A stretch of 64,000 nucleotides of DNA from contig NZ_LGYZ01000088.1 in assembly GCF_001310275.1 (NCBI RefSeq), forward strand, positions 170,394 to 234,393. The letters are read 5' to 3'. The notes below the pieces were generated by a model. The model saw only the letters and a program-made list of their open reading frames with translations, did not search any database and was not told the origin of the DNA. Origin of the DNA: Nocardia arizonensis. Its GTDB lineage: Bacteria > Actinomycetota > Actinomycetes > Mycobacteriales > Mycobacteriaceae. Positions 53,337-60,845 of this stretch are shown piece after piece. Made by a program: the position numbers and the translations under genes. Numbering within the stretch: position 1 is the stretch's first letter; each line of letters opens with the position of its first letter.

Positions 53337-55238
53337 TCAGGGCGGCGGATGAGGATCGGCGGCGGGCCTGCCACCGGGTGTCGAACCGCCCGCGGGCGGA
53401 ACCCGGCGGCTCCTCGGCTCGGGCAGATCGATCGTGATCGGCCGAACCGGCCGCTTCCCGGCCACCGGACGCGCGGCGCCGACGGGCGCCGAATCACCCC
53501 GTGCGCCCGCGGAATCGGAGGACGGCGTGGCCGCTTCCTGCGTGTCGGACGCCGTCGTGCCCTGGACGGTCGGCTCGGCGTCGACCGTTTCGCCCTGGAT
53601 GGTCGGCTCCGCGTACTCCGGCGACAACGGCAGGTCGCGCCGGTTGGGCGACGGCGCCCGCGCACTTCGCGAACCGTACGGAACCGTGCCCTCGACATCG
53701 GCGGCGCGCGAGTCCGGGACGACGGCATGCGACGCACCGCCCGCCCGCGAGGGGGGCGACACCGGCTCGCTCGTCGGCGCCGAACCCGCCTGCCGAACCC
53801 GAGGCGGCTGGACCTGCGGTGATTGCGGCGGCGGTGACTGCTGAGGCTGAACCGGTGGCGAGTGCGGCGGTGGCACGGTGCCGTGTCTGGTCGCGCTCGA
53901 ATGACGCGGAACGGGTCCGGGATACGGCGGAACGACACTATGCGAGGTACCACTCGTCGGCGCGACACCCGGCCCACCATGAGACGGCCGGGCGCCACTC
54001 GACGGAACCGCCCCCGGATGCGGCGGAACGACACTGTGCGACGTACCACTCGTCGGCGCGACACCCGGCGGAGGGGCTGCGGGATGGGGCGTCGGACGCG
54101 GCGGCGGACCATGTCGCGGCGGTTCGCCGTATCCCGGCGGCATCGCGCCGGTGGGCGCGGGGGCCTGTGGCCGCTGGACCGGGCCGCGTGGTGTGGAGGT
54201 TCGCGGATTGCCGGGTCCCGGTGCGGGCTGCGGCCGGACGGGCGGGGGCACGGGAGGATGCCCGGTCGGCGGTAGGCCGTATACCGGGCCGGGACCGGGA
54301 TATTGCCGAGGGGCGTAGGGGTATCCGGTGGGCCGGGGCGGCTGCGCGACCGGTCGCGGGCCGGTCGGCGCCCGCTGCGGGCCGGTCGGCGCCCGCTGCG
54401 GGCCGGTCGGCGCGAGCGCACGGCGCGCCGCACGGGCGAATTCGGTACAGGTGTCGAAACGATCCTCGGGGCGTTTTGCCAGCGCCTTGGCCAGCACCGC
54501 GTCGAGGGCGGGCGGAATGCCCGCGCGCAGCGGACCAAGTGCGGGCACCTGCCCGTACAGGTGCCCGTTCATGACCGCGGCCGGACTGGCGCCGTTGAAG
54601 GGCGCGGTGCCGGTCAGCATCCAGAACAGCGTGCAGGCCAGCGAGTACTGGTCGCAACGGTGATCGAGGGTGTGGCCGCTCAGCTGTTCGGGCGATGCGT
54701 AGGCCAACGTGGCGGTGATGGTGCCCGCCGAACCGAGGGTGGTGTCGCTGTCGCGCATGCCCGCGATGCCGAAATCGGTGAGCAGCACCCGTTCCGGCTG
54801 TCCGATCGGGGCCTTGGCCAGCAGGATGTTCGCGGGTTTGACGTCGCGGTGCAGCACGCCGTTGGCGTGCGCGAAGTCGAGGGCGGCGCCGGTCTCGGCG
54901 ATGATCTGCACCGCCCGCCACGGCGCGAGCACGTTCACGTCGACAGCGGCGGCATCGGATCCGGGCACGAACTGCATCGAGATCCACAGCTGGTCGTCCT
55001 CGGCGCCGCGGTCGTAGACGGTGACGATATTGGGGTGGTCGAGCCGGGCCACCAGATCGGCCTCGCGCTCGAATCGGGATCTGATCTCGACATCGCCGTA
55101 GAGATCGCGCTCGAGCAGCTTCAACGCGGTGAGCCGCGGCAACCGCGGATGCTGAGCGAGATACACGGTGCCCATGCCACCCTGACCGAGCACACGCTTG
55201 ATCAGGTATCCGGCGAAGGTCTCGCCTGTTCGCAACAC
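53337..55238 (-). CDS. Soluble Ser/Thr protein kinase with Pro-rich tail
   Basis: 633 residues. Kinase domain 1-270 with GQGGMGTV, Lys40, HRDVKPANILLAK, DFGIAGM and YASPEQL, highly alike to its two paralogues here. Then about 350 residues of low-complexity Pro/Gly/Thr-rich tail with a 7-residue repeat A-P-T-G-P-Q-R (about 275-293) and a 16-residue repeat GVAPTSGTSHSVVPPH, ending with EPTIQG and EPTVQG, each with a Thr that resembles FHA-recognised phospho-sites. No TM. GTG 55238 matches the starts of the paralogues (MLxxGxxFAGY); GTG 55250 is possible. It is divergent from the endonuclease IV gene. Confidence 0.9.
   Translation of the reverse strand: MLRTGETFAGYLIKRVLGQGGMGTVYLAQHPRLPRLTALKLLERDLYGDVEIRSRFEREADLVARLDHPNIVTVYDRGAEDDQLWISMQFVPGSDAAAVDVNVLAPWRAVQIIAETGAALDFAHANGVLHRDVKPANILLAKAPIGQPERVLLTDFGIAGMRDSDTTLGSAGTITATLAYASPEQLSGHTLDHRCDQYSLACTLFWMLTGTAPFNGASPAAVMNGHLYGQVPALGPLRAGIPPALDAVLAKALAKRPEDRFDTCTEFARAARRALAPTGPQRAPTGPQRAPTGPRPVAQPPRPTGYPYAPRQYPGPGPVYGLPPTGHPPVPPPVRPQPAPGPGNPRTSTPRGPVQRPQAPAPTGAMPPGYGEPPRHGPPPRPTPHPAAPPPGVAPTSGTSHSVVPPHPGAVPSSGARPSHGGPGVAPTSGTSHSVVPPYPGPVPRHSSATRHGTVPPPHSPPVQPQQSPPPQSPQVQPPRVRQAGSAPTSEPVSPPSRAGGASHAVVPDSRAADVEGTVPYGSRSARAPSPNRRDLPLSPEYAEPTIQGETVDAEPTVQGTTASDTQEAATPSSDSAGARGDSAPVGAARPVAGKRPVRPITIDLPEPRSRRVPPAGGSTPGGRPAADPHPPP
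53925..54069 (-). repeat. Imperfect direct repeats in the kinase Pro-rich tail
   Basis: Two copies of a 49-bp element, 53925-53973 and 54021-54069, few differences, encoding the GVAPTSGTSHSVVPP peptide. The same gene also carries about three 21-bp units near 54357-54415 encoding APTGPQR. The tail appears to have grown by slippage or duplication. Confidence 0.85.
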
Positions 55239-55387
55239 GGTGGAGTTCACCCCCCTCGAGGTCGAGCACGTGGATCCTACCGATGTATCTCGTCGGACCA
55301 CGGGGACGCAACATTTCATTATCCATCCCCGTACCGGCCCGACGATGCGCGATTCCCGGTCTCCGGCGAGATGTCGGTGGCGGTCAC

Positions 55388-55393
55388 TAGTCT
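55388..55393 (+). promoter_or_regulatory. -10 element of nfo, probably leaderless
   Basis: TAGTCT, then 7 nt, then ATG 55401. Confidence 0.55.
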
Positions 55394-55400
55394 GGCGGCC

Positions 55401-56171
55401 ATGCGCATTGGAGCACACGTCCGGCTCGACAGCGATCCGATCGGCTTCGGTGAGAAACTCGGCGCCGACCTGATCCAGATGTTCGTCATCGATCCGCAGA
55501 GTTGGGACAAACCGACCCCGCATCCGCGGACCGAGGAGATCCTGACCAGCCCCATCGATGTGGTGGTGCACTCCTCCTATCAGATCAATGTCGCGAGTCC
55601 GAACAATCGGCTGCGCATACCGTCGCGCAACGCGGTGGCCCAACAGGCGAAGGCCGCGGCCGATCTCGGCGCCTTCGGCCTGGTCGTGCACGGCGGGCAC
55701 GTGCGGTCCGACGCCGAGGTGGACGAGGGCATCGTGAACTGGCGCAAGCTGTTCGAGCGCCAGCAGGACAAGGGCGGTTTCGCCGTGCCGATCCTCATCG
55801 AGAACACCGCGGGCGGCAATCACGCCATGGCGCGGCATTTCGACTCGATCGCGCGGCTGTGGGACGCGGTCGGCGATTTCGGCGCGGGATTCTGCCTCGA
55901 CACCTGTCACGCCTGGGCGGGCGGCGAGGAACTGGTCGGCGTTGTCGAACGGATCAGGGCCATCACCGGCCGCATCGATCTCGTGCACCTGAACTCCTCG
56001 CGCGACGAATTCGACTCCGGCGCCGACAGGCACGCCAATTTCGCCGACGGCACCATCGATCCGCAACTGCTGGTCGAGGTATGCCGCACCGCCGACGCGC
56101 CGGTCGTCCTCGAGACTCCGGCCGAAGGCATCGCCGAGGATCTGGCCTACCTGCGCGCGCACGTCGGCTGA
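55401..56171 (+). CDS. nfo: Deoxyribonuclease IV (AP endonuclease)
   Basis: Base-excision repair enzyme that cuts DNA 5' to abasic sites. 256 residues, AP endonuclease 2 TIM barrel. Start MRIGAHVRLDSDP, then VVHSSYQINVASPN, GLVVHGGHV, ILIENTAGG, FCLDTCHAWAGG, DLVHLNSSRDEFDSGADRH and VLETPAEG give the family's His/Glu/Asp trinuclear zinc ligands. Equivalent to mycobacterial End (Rv0670). The closely spaced -10 decides ATG 55401 over upstream in-frame starts. Confidence 0.95.
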   Translation: MRIGAHVRLDSDPIGFGEKLGADLIQMFVIDPQSWDKPTPHPRTEEILTSPIDVVVHSSYQINVASPNNRLRIPSRNAVAQQAKAAADLGAFGLVVHGGHVRSDAEVDEGIVNWRKLFERQQDKGGFAVPILIENTAGGNHAMARHFDSIARLWDAVGDFGAGFCLDTCHAWAGGEELVGVVERIRAITGRIDLVHLNSSRDEFDSGADRHANFADGTIDPQLLVEVCRTADAPVVLETPAEGIAEDLAYLRAHVG

Positions 56172-56303
56172 GGCCGCGCACCCGTCCGATCGGCCGGACG
56201 ACAATCCGCCATCGTCGTGGCGAAGATCACCGCGGCCGCCGCGCCGTCCCGACGCGGCGAGGCGCGCACCGGCGGCGCGGACCGGATAGTCCACACTGGT
56301 CCC

Positions 56304-57521
56304 ATGAGTATTCGCCCGTTGGACGGAGTTCGCGTCCTCGAGCTCGGCAATTACATCGCGGCGCCGACCGCCGGACGCATCCTCGGCGATTTCGGCGCCG
56401 AAGTCATCAAGGTGGAACGGCCCGGAGCGGGCGACGAGCTGCGCAATTGGCGCCTGTACGGCGGCGACACCTCGATGCTGTACCGCACCATCAACCGGAA
56501 CAAGAAGTCGATCACCCTCGATCTGCGCACCGAACGCGGGCGTGACATCGCCCTCGACCTGATCCGGCACTCCGATGTCCTGCTGGAGAATTTCCGTCCC
56601 GGCATGTTGGAGAAATGGGGCCTCGGCCCGGAGGCGCTCGACGCGGCGAATCCGGAACTCGTGATCACCCGCATCTCGGCCTACGGCCAGACCGGCCCGC
56701 TGTCGGATCGTCCCGGCTTCGCCGCGGTCGCCGAGGCGGTCGGCGGACTGCGCGAACTCGTCGGGGATCCCGATCGCCCGCCGGTGCGGGTCGGGGTGTC
56801 CATCGGCGATTCCATCGCGGGCATCTACGCCGCCTTCGGCACGGTGATGGCGTTGTTCCAGCGGACCCGGCGCGGCGGCGATCCACTGGCGCTGTCCGAG
56901 CGCGTCATCGACGTGGCGCTCAACGAGGCGATCCTGTCGGTGATGGAATCGCTGGTGCCGGACTATCTGGCCTACGGAATCAATCGCGAGCGGGTCGGTG
57001 GCCGCATGGAGGGCATCGCGCCGAGTAACGCCTATCCGTGCGCGGACGGCACGAGCATCATCATCGGCGGCAACGGCGACGCCATCTTCCAGCGCTATAT
57101 GCGGGTCATCGAGCGACCCGATCTGGCCGCCGACCCGGAACTCCAGGACAACGCGGGCCGGTGGCGGCACCGCGAACGCCTCGACGCCTCGATCGCCGAG
57201 TGGAGCGTGCGCCACGACAGGGACGAGGCGCTGGCAATTCTGGAGAGCGCGGGCATTCCGTGCGGCCCGATCTACACCGCCGCCGATATCGTCGCCGACG
57301 AGCAGTACCGTGCGCGCGACATGATCCAGCCCTTCTCGGTGGATGTCGGCGCGGCCGAGCCAAAGGTGGTCGGATTTCCGGGCATCGTGCCGGTGATCGG
57401 CGGCAAGTCGCTGCCGATCCGCAATGTCGGACCGGATCTGGGCGAGCACACCCGCGAGGTGCTGTCGAAGGTGCTCGGTATGAGCGAGGCCGAGATCGAC
57501 TCCGTGCTGGAGCCGGCATGA
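56304..57521 (+). CDS. Family III (CaiB/BaiF) CoA-transferase
   Basis: Transfers CoA between acyl-CoAs, 405 residues. N-terminal MSIRPLDGVRVLELGNYIAA, IKVERPGAGDELR, and catalytic Asp169 in GVSIGDSIAGIYAAFG, the same number as in formyl-CoA transferase by coincidence or homology. Substrate unknown; the following HMG-CoA lyase-like gene suggests degradation of a branched or dicarboxylic acid. Its stop overlaps the start of a 55-codon ORF by four bases. ATG 56304 matches the family start; frames open upstream are not used. Confidence 0.94.
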   Translation: MSIRPLDGVRVLELGNYIAAPTAGRILGDFGAEVIKVERPGAGDELRNWRLYGGDTSMLYRTINRNKKSITLDLRTERGRDIALDLIRHSDVLLENFRPGMLEKWGLGPEALDAANPELVITRISAYGQTGPLSDRPGFAAVAEAVGGLRELVGDPDRPPVRVGVSIGDSIAGIYAAFGTVMALFQRTRRGGDPLALSERVIDVALNEAILSVMESLVPDYLAYGINRERVGGRMEGIAPSNAYPCADGTSIIIGGNGDAIFQRYMRVIERPDLAADPELQDNAGRWRHRERLDASIAEWSVRHDRDEALAILESAGIPCGPIYTAADIVADEQYRARDMIQPFSVDVGAAEPKVVGFPGIVPVIGGKSLPIRNVGPDLGEHTREVLSKVLGMSEAEIDSVLEPA

Positions 57522-57685
57522 GGCGGCGGCGTCCCGAACAGCGCAGGCCGCAGGGTCGGGGCCGGTGGGAGCCGCGGTTCCCGTCGCCGCGGCGGCCGAC
57601 GGTGCACCCGAATCCGGCGGGCACCAACCGCAAGGCGTGGGCGGGCGTGATGTGTGTGCCCCGGCAGGCGCGGGAGGAGAAATGA
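57518..57685 (+). CDS. Small basic ORF bridging CoA-transferase and lyase genes
   Basis: 55 codons, MRRRRPEQRRPQGRGRW at the start and CVPRQAREEK at the end; extremely Arg-rich with one Cys. No known family. Its ATG overlaps the CoA-transferase stop (ATGA at 57518-57521) and its TGA overlaps the lyase ATG (ATGA at 57682-57685); GGAG lies 6 nt before its start. Double coupling suggests that ribosomes move through it, whether as a real peptide or a coupling leader for the lyase. Confidence 0.5.
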   Translation: MRRRRPEQRRPQGRGRWEPRFPSPRRPTVHPNPAGTNRKAWAGVMCVPRQAREEK

Positions 57686-58611
57686 CGGTGCTGCGCGATG
57701 TGACCCTGCGCGACGGTCTGCAACTCACGGGCAAGACGCTGCCCGTGCCGCGCAAGGTCGAGTTGGTCCGCGCCCTGCTCGCGCTGGGCGTGCCGGAGCT
57801 GGAGATCGGTTCGATGGCGCGAGGGGATCTGGTTCCGCCGATGTCCAATACCCTCGAGCTGATCGACGCGCTCACCCCGGAGGAATTGAGCCGCTGCTGG
57901 GTCTGGGTCGCGACGCCGCGTCACGTGGACAAGGCCGCCGCGGCGGGTGTGCGCAATTTCCAGTACTGCCTGTCGGTGTCGGACGCGCACAACAAGGCCA
58001 ATATCGGCCGCACCGCCGAGGAGAGCGTCGCCGCGATGCCCGATGCCATCCGGTCGGCGCGGGAGGTGGGTGGCGCGATCCAGCTGTGCCTTGCGACCAG
58101 TTTCACCTGCCCGTTCGAGGGGCCGGTCGACACGGAGCGGGTGCTGGCGATTGCGCGCGATCCGCGCACCGAGGGCGCGGACGACATCGTCCTTGCCGAC
58201 ACCCTCGGCCAAGCGCATCCGGCGCAGGTGTCCGCGCTGATCTCGGCGGTCGCCGCGAGCACCCCCGCGCGACGCATCGTCTTCCACGGCCACGACACCT
58301 GGGGTATGGGTGTCGCGAACACCCTCGCGGCGATCGCGGCGGGCGCGGACATGGTGGACGGTTCGCTGGGCGGACTCGGCGGCTGCCCGTTCGCGCCGGG
58401 GGCCGGCGGCAACACCTCCAGCGAGGACATACTCTTCGCCACCCGGCCGCCGTGGTTCACCCCCGCGACGCTGGCCGCGATGGTGGATCTCACCGAGGGC
58501 CTGCTCGCCGAACTCGACGAACCCAACCGCTCGCGGACGGCCGAGGGCGCGCGCTCGGAGGCCGCGGCCTTCGAATGGGTGATCCGGCGTCCCGCTCAGC
58601 CGAAGCTGTAG
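57682..58611 (+). CDS. HMG-CoA lyase-like DRE-TIM metallolyase
   Basis: 309 residues. The DRE-TIM barrel starts LRDVTLRDGLQLTGKTLP with metal and general-base Arg/Asp, ELEIGSMARGDLVPPM, then FHGHDTWGMGVAN (His-x-His metal ligands) and GGLGGCPFAPGAGGNTSSED, the lyase glycine loop with Cys. Probably cleaves HMG-CoA or a related 3-hydroxy-3-methyl acyl-CoA, e.g. in leucine or isoprenoid-like acid breakdown. GGGAGGAG ends 2 nt before the ATG, very close. The 3' end overlaps the convergent acetyltransferase gene by 16 bp. Confidence 0.93.
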   Translation: MTVLRDVTLRDGLQLTGKTLPVPRKVELVRALLALGVPELEIGSMARGDLVPPMSNTLELIDALTPEELSRCWVWVATPRHVDKAAAAGVRNFQYCLSVSDAHNKANIGRTAEESVAAMPDAIRSAREVGGAIQLCLATSFTCPFEGPVDTERVLAIARDPRTEGADDIVLADTLGQAHPAQVSALISAVAASTPARRIVFHGHDTWGMGVANTLAAIAAGADMVDGSLGGLGGCPFAPGAGGNTSSEDILFATRPPWFTPATLAAMVDLTEGLLAELDEPNRSRTAEGARSEAAAFEWVIRRPAQPKL

Positions 58612-59429
58612 TGCGGGTACTCGCCCGCGGGCCGGAACCCGAGGGCGCGGTAGATCTTGTTGGAGGTGGGGTTGTCGACGTCGGCGAACAGGCAGACTCC
58701 GAGGCCGCGGGTCCGCAGCGAATGCGCGACGTGGGCGGTGACGGCCGAGGCGTAGCCGTGTCCGCGTTCGGCGGGTGGCGTGTAGACCGGTCCGATGCGG
58801 ACCCAGCCGTGCGCCGGGATCTGGTGGGCGGCCAGGCTGACGGGGCGACCGTCGCGCTCCCAGAGCCACCAGCGACCCGCGGCGATCCGGCGGCGCACCG
58901 TCACCGCGTCCCAGCCCGGCCCCCCGATACCCGCGTCGACCCGCATGGCGTGCGCCCATCGCGCGCACAGCGCGGTGTCGGCCTCGGTCGCACGCCGCGG
59001 TGATCCGGCGACCGCGGGAACGTTCAGCGCGTCGAGCCGGTACAGGCGATTGACGAACGCGCGCCGGTACCCGACCCCGCACAGCGCACCCCAGCGACTC
59101 GCGAAGACGGGGGCGATATCGGACGCGCCCTCGACCCCGCCCGGACGCGGCGTACCGGCGGCCAAGGCGCGCACCACGTCGTCGACGGCGTCCTCCGGGA
59201 GCGCGCTCACGTAGATGTCGCGGCCCGCGAGTCTGCTGACCACGCCGTGGACCGAATCGTCGCCGGCGTGCACGGTGAGCAGTTGTGACGAGTCGACCGG
59301 ATTGTCCGGCGCGCTTTGATAATTGGCGATGAGGGTGGCGAGCACGGTGTGCCGCAATGGATCCCGGCGCAGGAGGGGTTCGGCGCGCCGACCGAATTCG
59401 GCGATGTCGTCGGTGATCGCGATCCGCAT
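58596..59429 (-). CDS. GNAT family N-acetyltransferase
   Basis: 277 residues, two-part protein. The N-terminal 130 residues (ITDDIAEFGRRAEPLLRRDP) are a degenerate GNAT half; the C-terminal half has the acetyl-CoA loop RIGPVYTPPAERGHGYASAV followed by LGVCLFADVDNPTSNKIYRA and YRALGFRPAGEYPHYSFG. The substrate is unknown. ATG 59429 has a TAGTGT -10 six bases upstream. Convergent with the lyase gene, overlapping by 16 bp. Confidence 0.9.
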   Translation of the reverse strand: MRIAITDDIAEFGRRAEPLLRRDPLRHTVLATLIANYQSAPDNPVDSSQLLTVHAGDDSVHGVVSRLAGRDIYVSALPEDAVDDVVRALAAGTPRPGGVEGASDIAPVFASRWGALCGVGYRRAFVNRLYRLDALNVPAVAGSPRRATEADTALCARWAHAMRVDAGIGGPGWDAVTVRRRIAAGRWWLWERDGRPVSLAAHQIPAHGWVRIGPVYTPPAERGHGYASAVTAHVAHSLRTRGLGVCLFADVDNPTSNKIYRALGFRPAGEYPHYSFG

Positions 59430-59435
59430 ACGACC

Positions 59436-59441
59436 ACACTA
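59436..59441 (-). promoter_or_regulatory. -10 element of the GNAT gene, probably leaderless
   Basis: TAGTGT on the minus strand with 6 nt to ATG 59429. Confidence 0.55.
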
Positions 59442-59506
59442 TGCGCACGCCCGTGCGGATTTCCCCGTAGCGCGCGTCGAATGCGGTGTGCGCCAGCCCT
59501 TTCGGG

Positions 59507-59911
59507 TCAGTCGGTGGTCGTGTTCTGGCCCTCGGTGCGCAGCTTGAGCAGCACGAGTCCGGCGGTGCAGGCCAGAATCAGTCCGGCGACGGTTATTTCG
59601 ACGTGCAGTCCGGCGATGCCGAGCACGGCCCCGACGATGCCGCCGACGAAGAACAGCCAGGCCGACGCCTTCGACGCGATCGCCGACAGGGTGCGGGCGG
59701 GCGCCGCCTCGGCGGGCGGGCCGAACTCCGCGACCGGCGCCTCGACGTCCGAATCCACCGGGTCATGGAGGTTCTCGGGCCGCTGCGGGGTTGCGGAGCG
59801 CTGCGGGGTGGTCGAGTAGGCTCCCATCATCAACTCCTCGATGACGCCGATCAGGGTTCGTGACGGCGCGGCCGGGGCGGCGCCGTCCTCGTCGTGACGC
59901 AGGCGTCTCAC
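59507..59911 (-). CDS. Small two-helix membrane protein
   Basis: 134 residues, unknown function. A cytosolic acidic/Pro region of about 80 residues is followed by two TM helices, ASAWLFFVGGIVGAVLGIAG and ITVAGLILACTAGLVLLKL, joined by a short loop HVE. Start uncertain: GTG 59911 is used; Met28-Met29 (59830/59827) could be the true start. Divergent from the 60122 gene. Confidence 0.75.
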   Translation of the reverse strand: MRRLRHDEDGAAPAAPSRTLIGVIEELMMGAYSTTPQRSATPQRPENLHDPVDSDVEAPVAEFGPPAEAAPARTLSAIASKASAWLFFVGGIVGAVLGIAGLHVEITVAGLILACTAGLVLLKLRTEGQNTTTD

Positions 59912-59984
59912 ACGTAACTGTGATCACCTACGCTACGACCAGCGCACGCGTAATCCGCGCGACACGTGCCCGCGACACGCCGAC

Positions 59985-60001
59985 GATATCAATTCGATAT
60001 C
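59985..60001. promoter_or_regulatory. A/T-rich inverted repeat between divergent small envelope genes
   Basis: GATATC-AATTC-GATATC, two palindromic hexamers 5 bp apart, in the 210-bp region 59912-60121 between the two small membrane or exported protein genes. It could be a regulator binding site. The rest of the interval shows a TAAGGT near 60082 and a GAGGAG ribosome site for the 60122 gene. Confidence 0.35.
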
Positions 60002-60121
60002 TGAATTACTGTCGTTTAACTGGAAGGCGATTCCGGCGACGCGGCGAGTGTCTCACCTGGCCTGGGCGATCGGCCTGCATTAAGGTGAGGCCGTCTCGAG
60101 AACGCGAGGAGAAATCGACCA

Positions 60122-60700
60122 ATGGTGAGCAACAAGGCCAAGATCGCCGGTCCGGTGATCGCGGCGGGCGCGGTGTCCGTCGGTCTCGTGCTCATCGGCG
60201 CGTGCGGCATCGGCCACCACGACATCTACGTGCCGCCGCCCCCGATCGAGGCCGGTCCGGCCGCGGCGGCCGCGACCGTGCGCGACGGAACCACTCAGAC
60301 CGCGCCCAAAGTCGTGATCCCACCGTCACCGACCTGGCAGATCGCGCCCGCGGGCCCGCCGCGCCGCCCCGCGAACTACACCCCGCCCGCCTCGACCTCC
60401 CCGAATCCTGACGCCGAGGCGTCGGAGTCCTCGACCACGCGGCCCGCGCGCACCACCACCCCGCGCGGCGGCGAACGCGATCCGCAGCCGAGCGAGGAGC
60501 CGACAACCAGTACCCGGACGCTGTCGATCGAACCGACCACGGTGGCGGCGGACGAGCCGGCATCGGTCACCTCGGAATCGGACTCCGCCCGCGTCACCCA
60601 GGTCGAGGCACTGCCGACCGACCAGCCGCAGGAGATCCCGGTACCGCACCCGGAATCGCCGCCGACCGCCGAGGCCGACGCGCCGCAGCCGCAGATCTAG
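60122..60700 (+). CDS. Exported Pro/Thr/Ser-rich protein, possible lipoprotein
   Basis: 192 residues. An N-terminal export signal MVSNKAKIAGPVIAAGAVSV is followed by GLVLIGACGIG; IGAC is an acceptable lipobox, so it may be a lipoprotein anchored at Cys28. The rest is disordered Pro/Thr/Ser/Glu-rich sequence with no folded domain. GAGGAG about 11 nt before the ATG. A strong terminator follows at 60715. Function unknown; cell-surface spacer proteins of this sort are common in Nocardia. Confidence 0.8.
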   Translation: MVSNKAKIAGPVIAAGAVSVGLVLIGACGIGHHDIYVPPPPIEAGPAAAAATVRDGTTQTAPKVVIPPSPTWQIAPAGPPRRPANYTPPASTSPNPDAEASESSTTRPARTTTPRGGERDPQPSEEPTTSTRTLSIEPTTVAADEPASVTSESDSARVTQVEALPTDQPQEIPVPHPESPPTAEADAPQPQI

Positions 60701-60714
60701 GTCGTCGCCGAAAC

Positions 60715-60750
60715 GCCCCGGCCGGTCGAATCCACGACCGCCGCCGGGGC
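60715..60750. terminator. Terminator after the exported-protein gene
   Basis: GCCCCGGC/GCCGGGGC outer stem with inner CGGTCG/CGACCG stem and loop AATCCA; 14 bp after the stop codon. Confidence 0.8.
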
Positions 60751-60813
60751 ATTCGAAACCCACCAGGTGCGCCGGCGGCCTCCCCACACCGCCGGTCATC
60801 CGCACCCCCGAGG

Positions 60814-60842
60814 GCCGGGAGCGAGTAGTTCCCGCTCCCGGC
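60814..60842 (-). terminator. Terminator of the acyl-CoA dehydrogenase pair
   Basis: Perfect 10-bp stem GCCGGGAGCG/CGCTCCCGGC with a 9-nt loop, immediately after the stop of the gene at 60846. Confidence 0.85.
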
Positions 60843-60845
60843 GGC

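Noticed and set aside
55251..57875. Upstream extension of the Pro-rich kinase frame to 57875
   Set aside because: This stretch is antisense to nfo and the CoA-transferase gene; the paralogous kinases start at the MLxxG motif.
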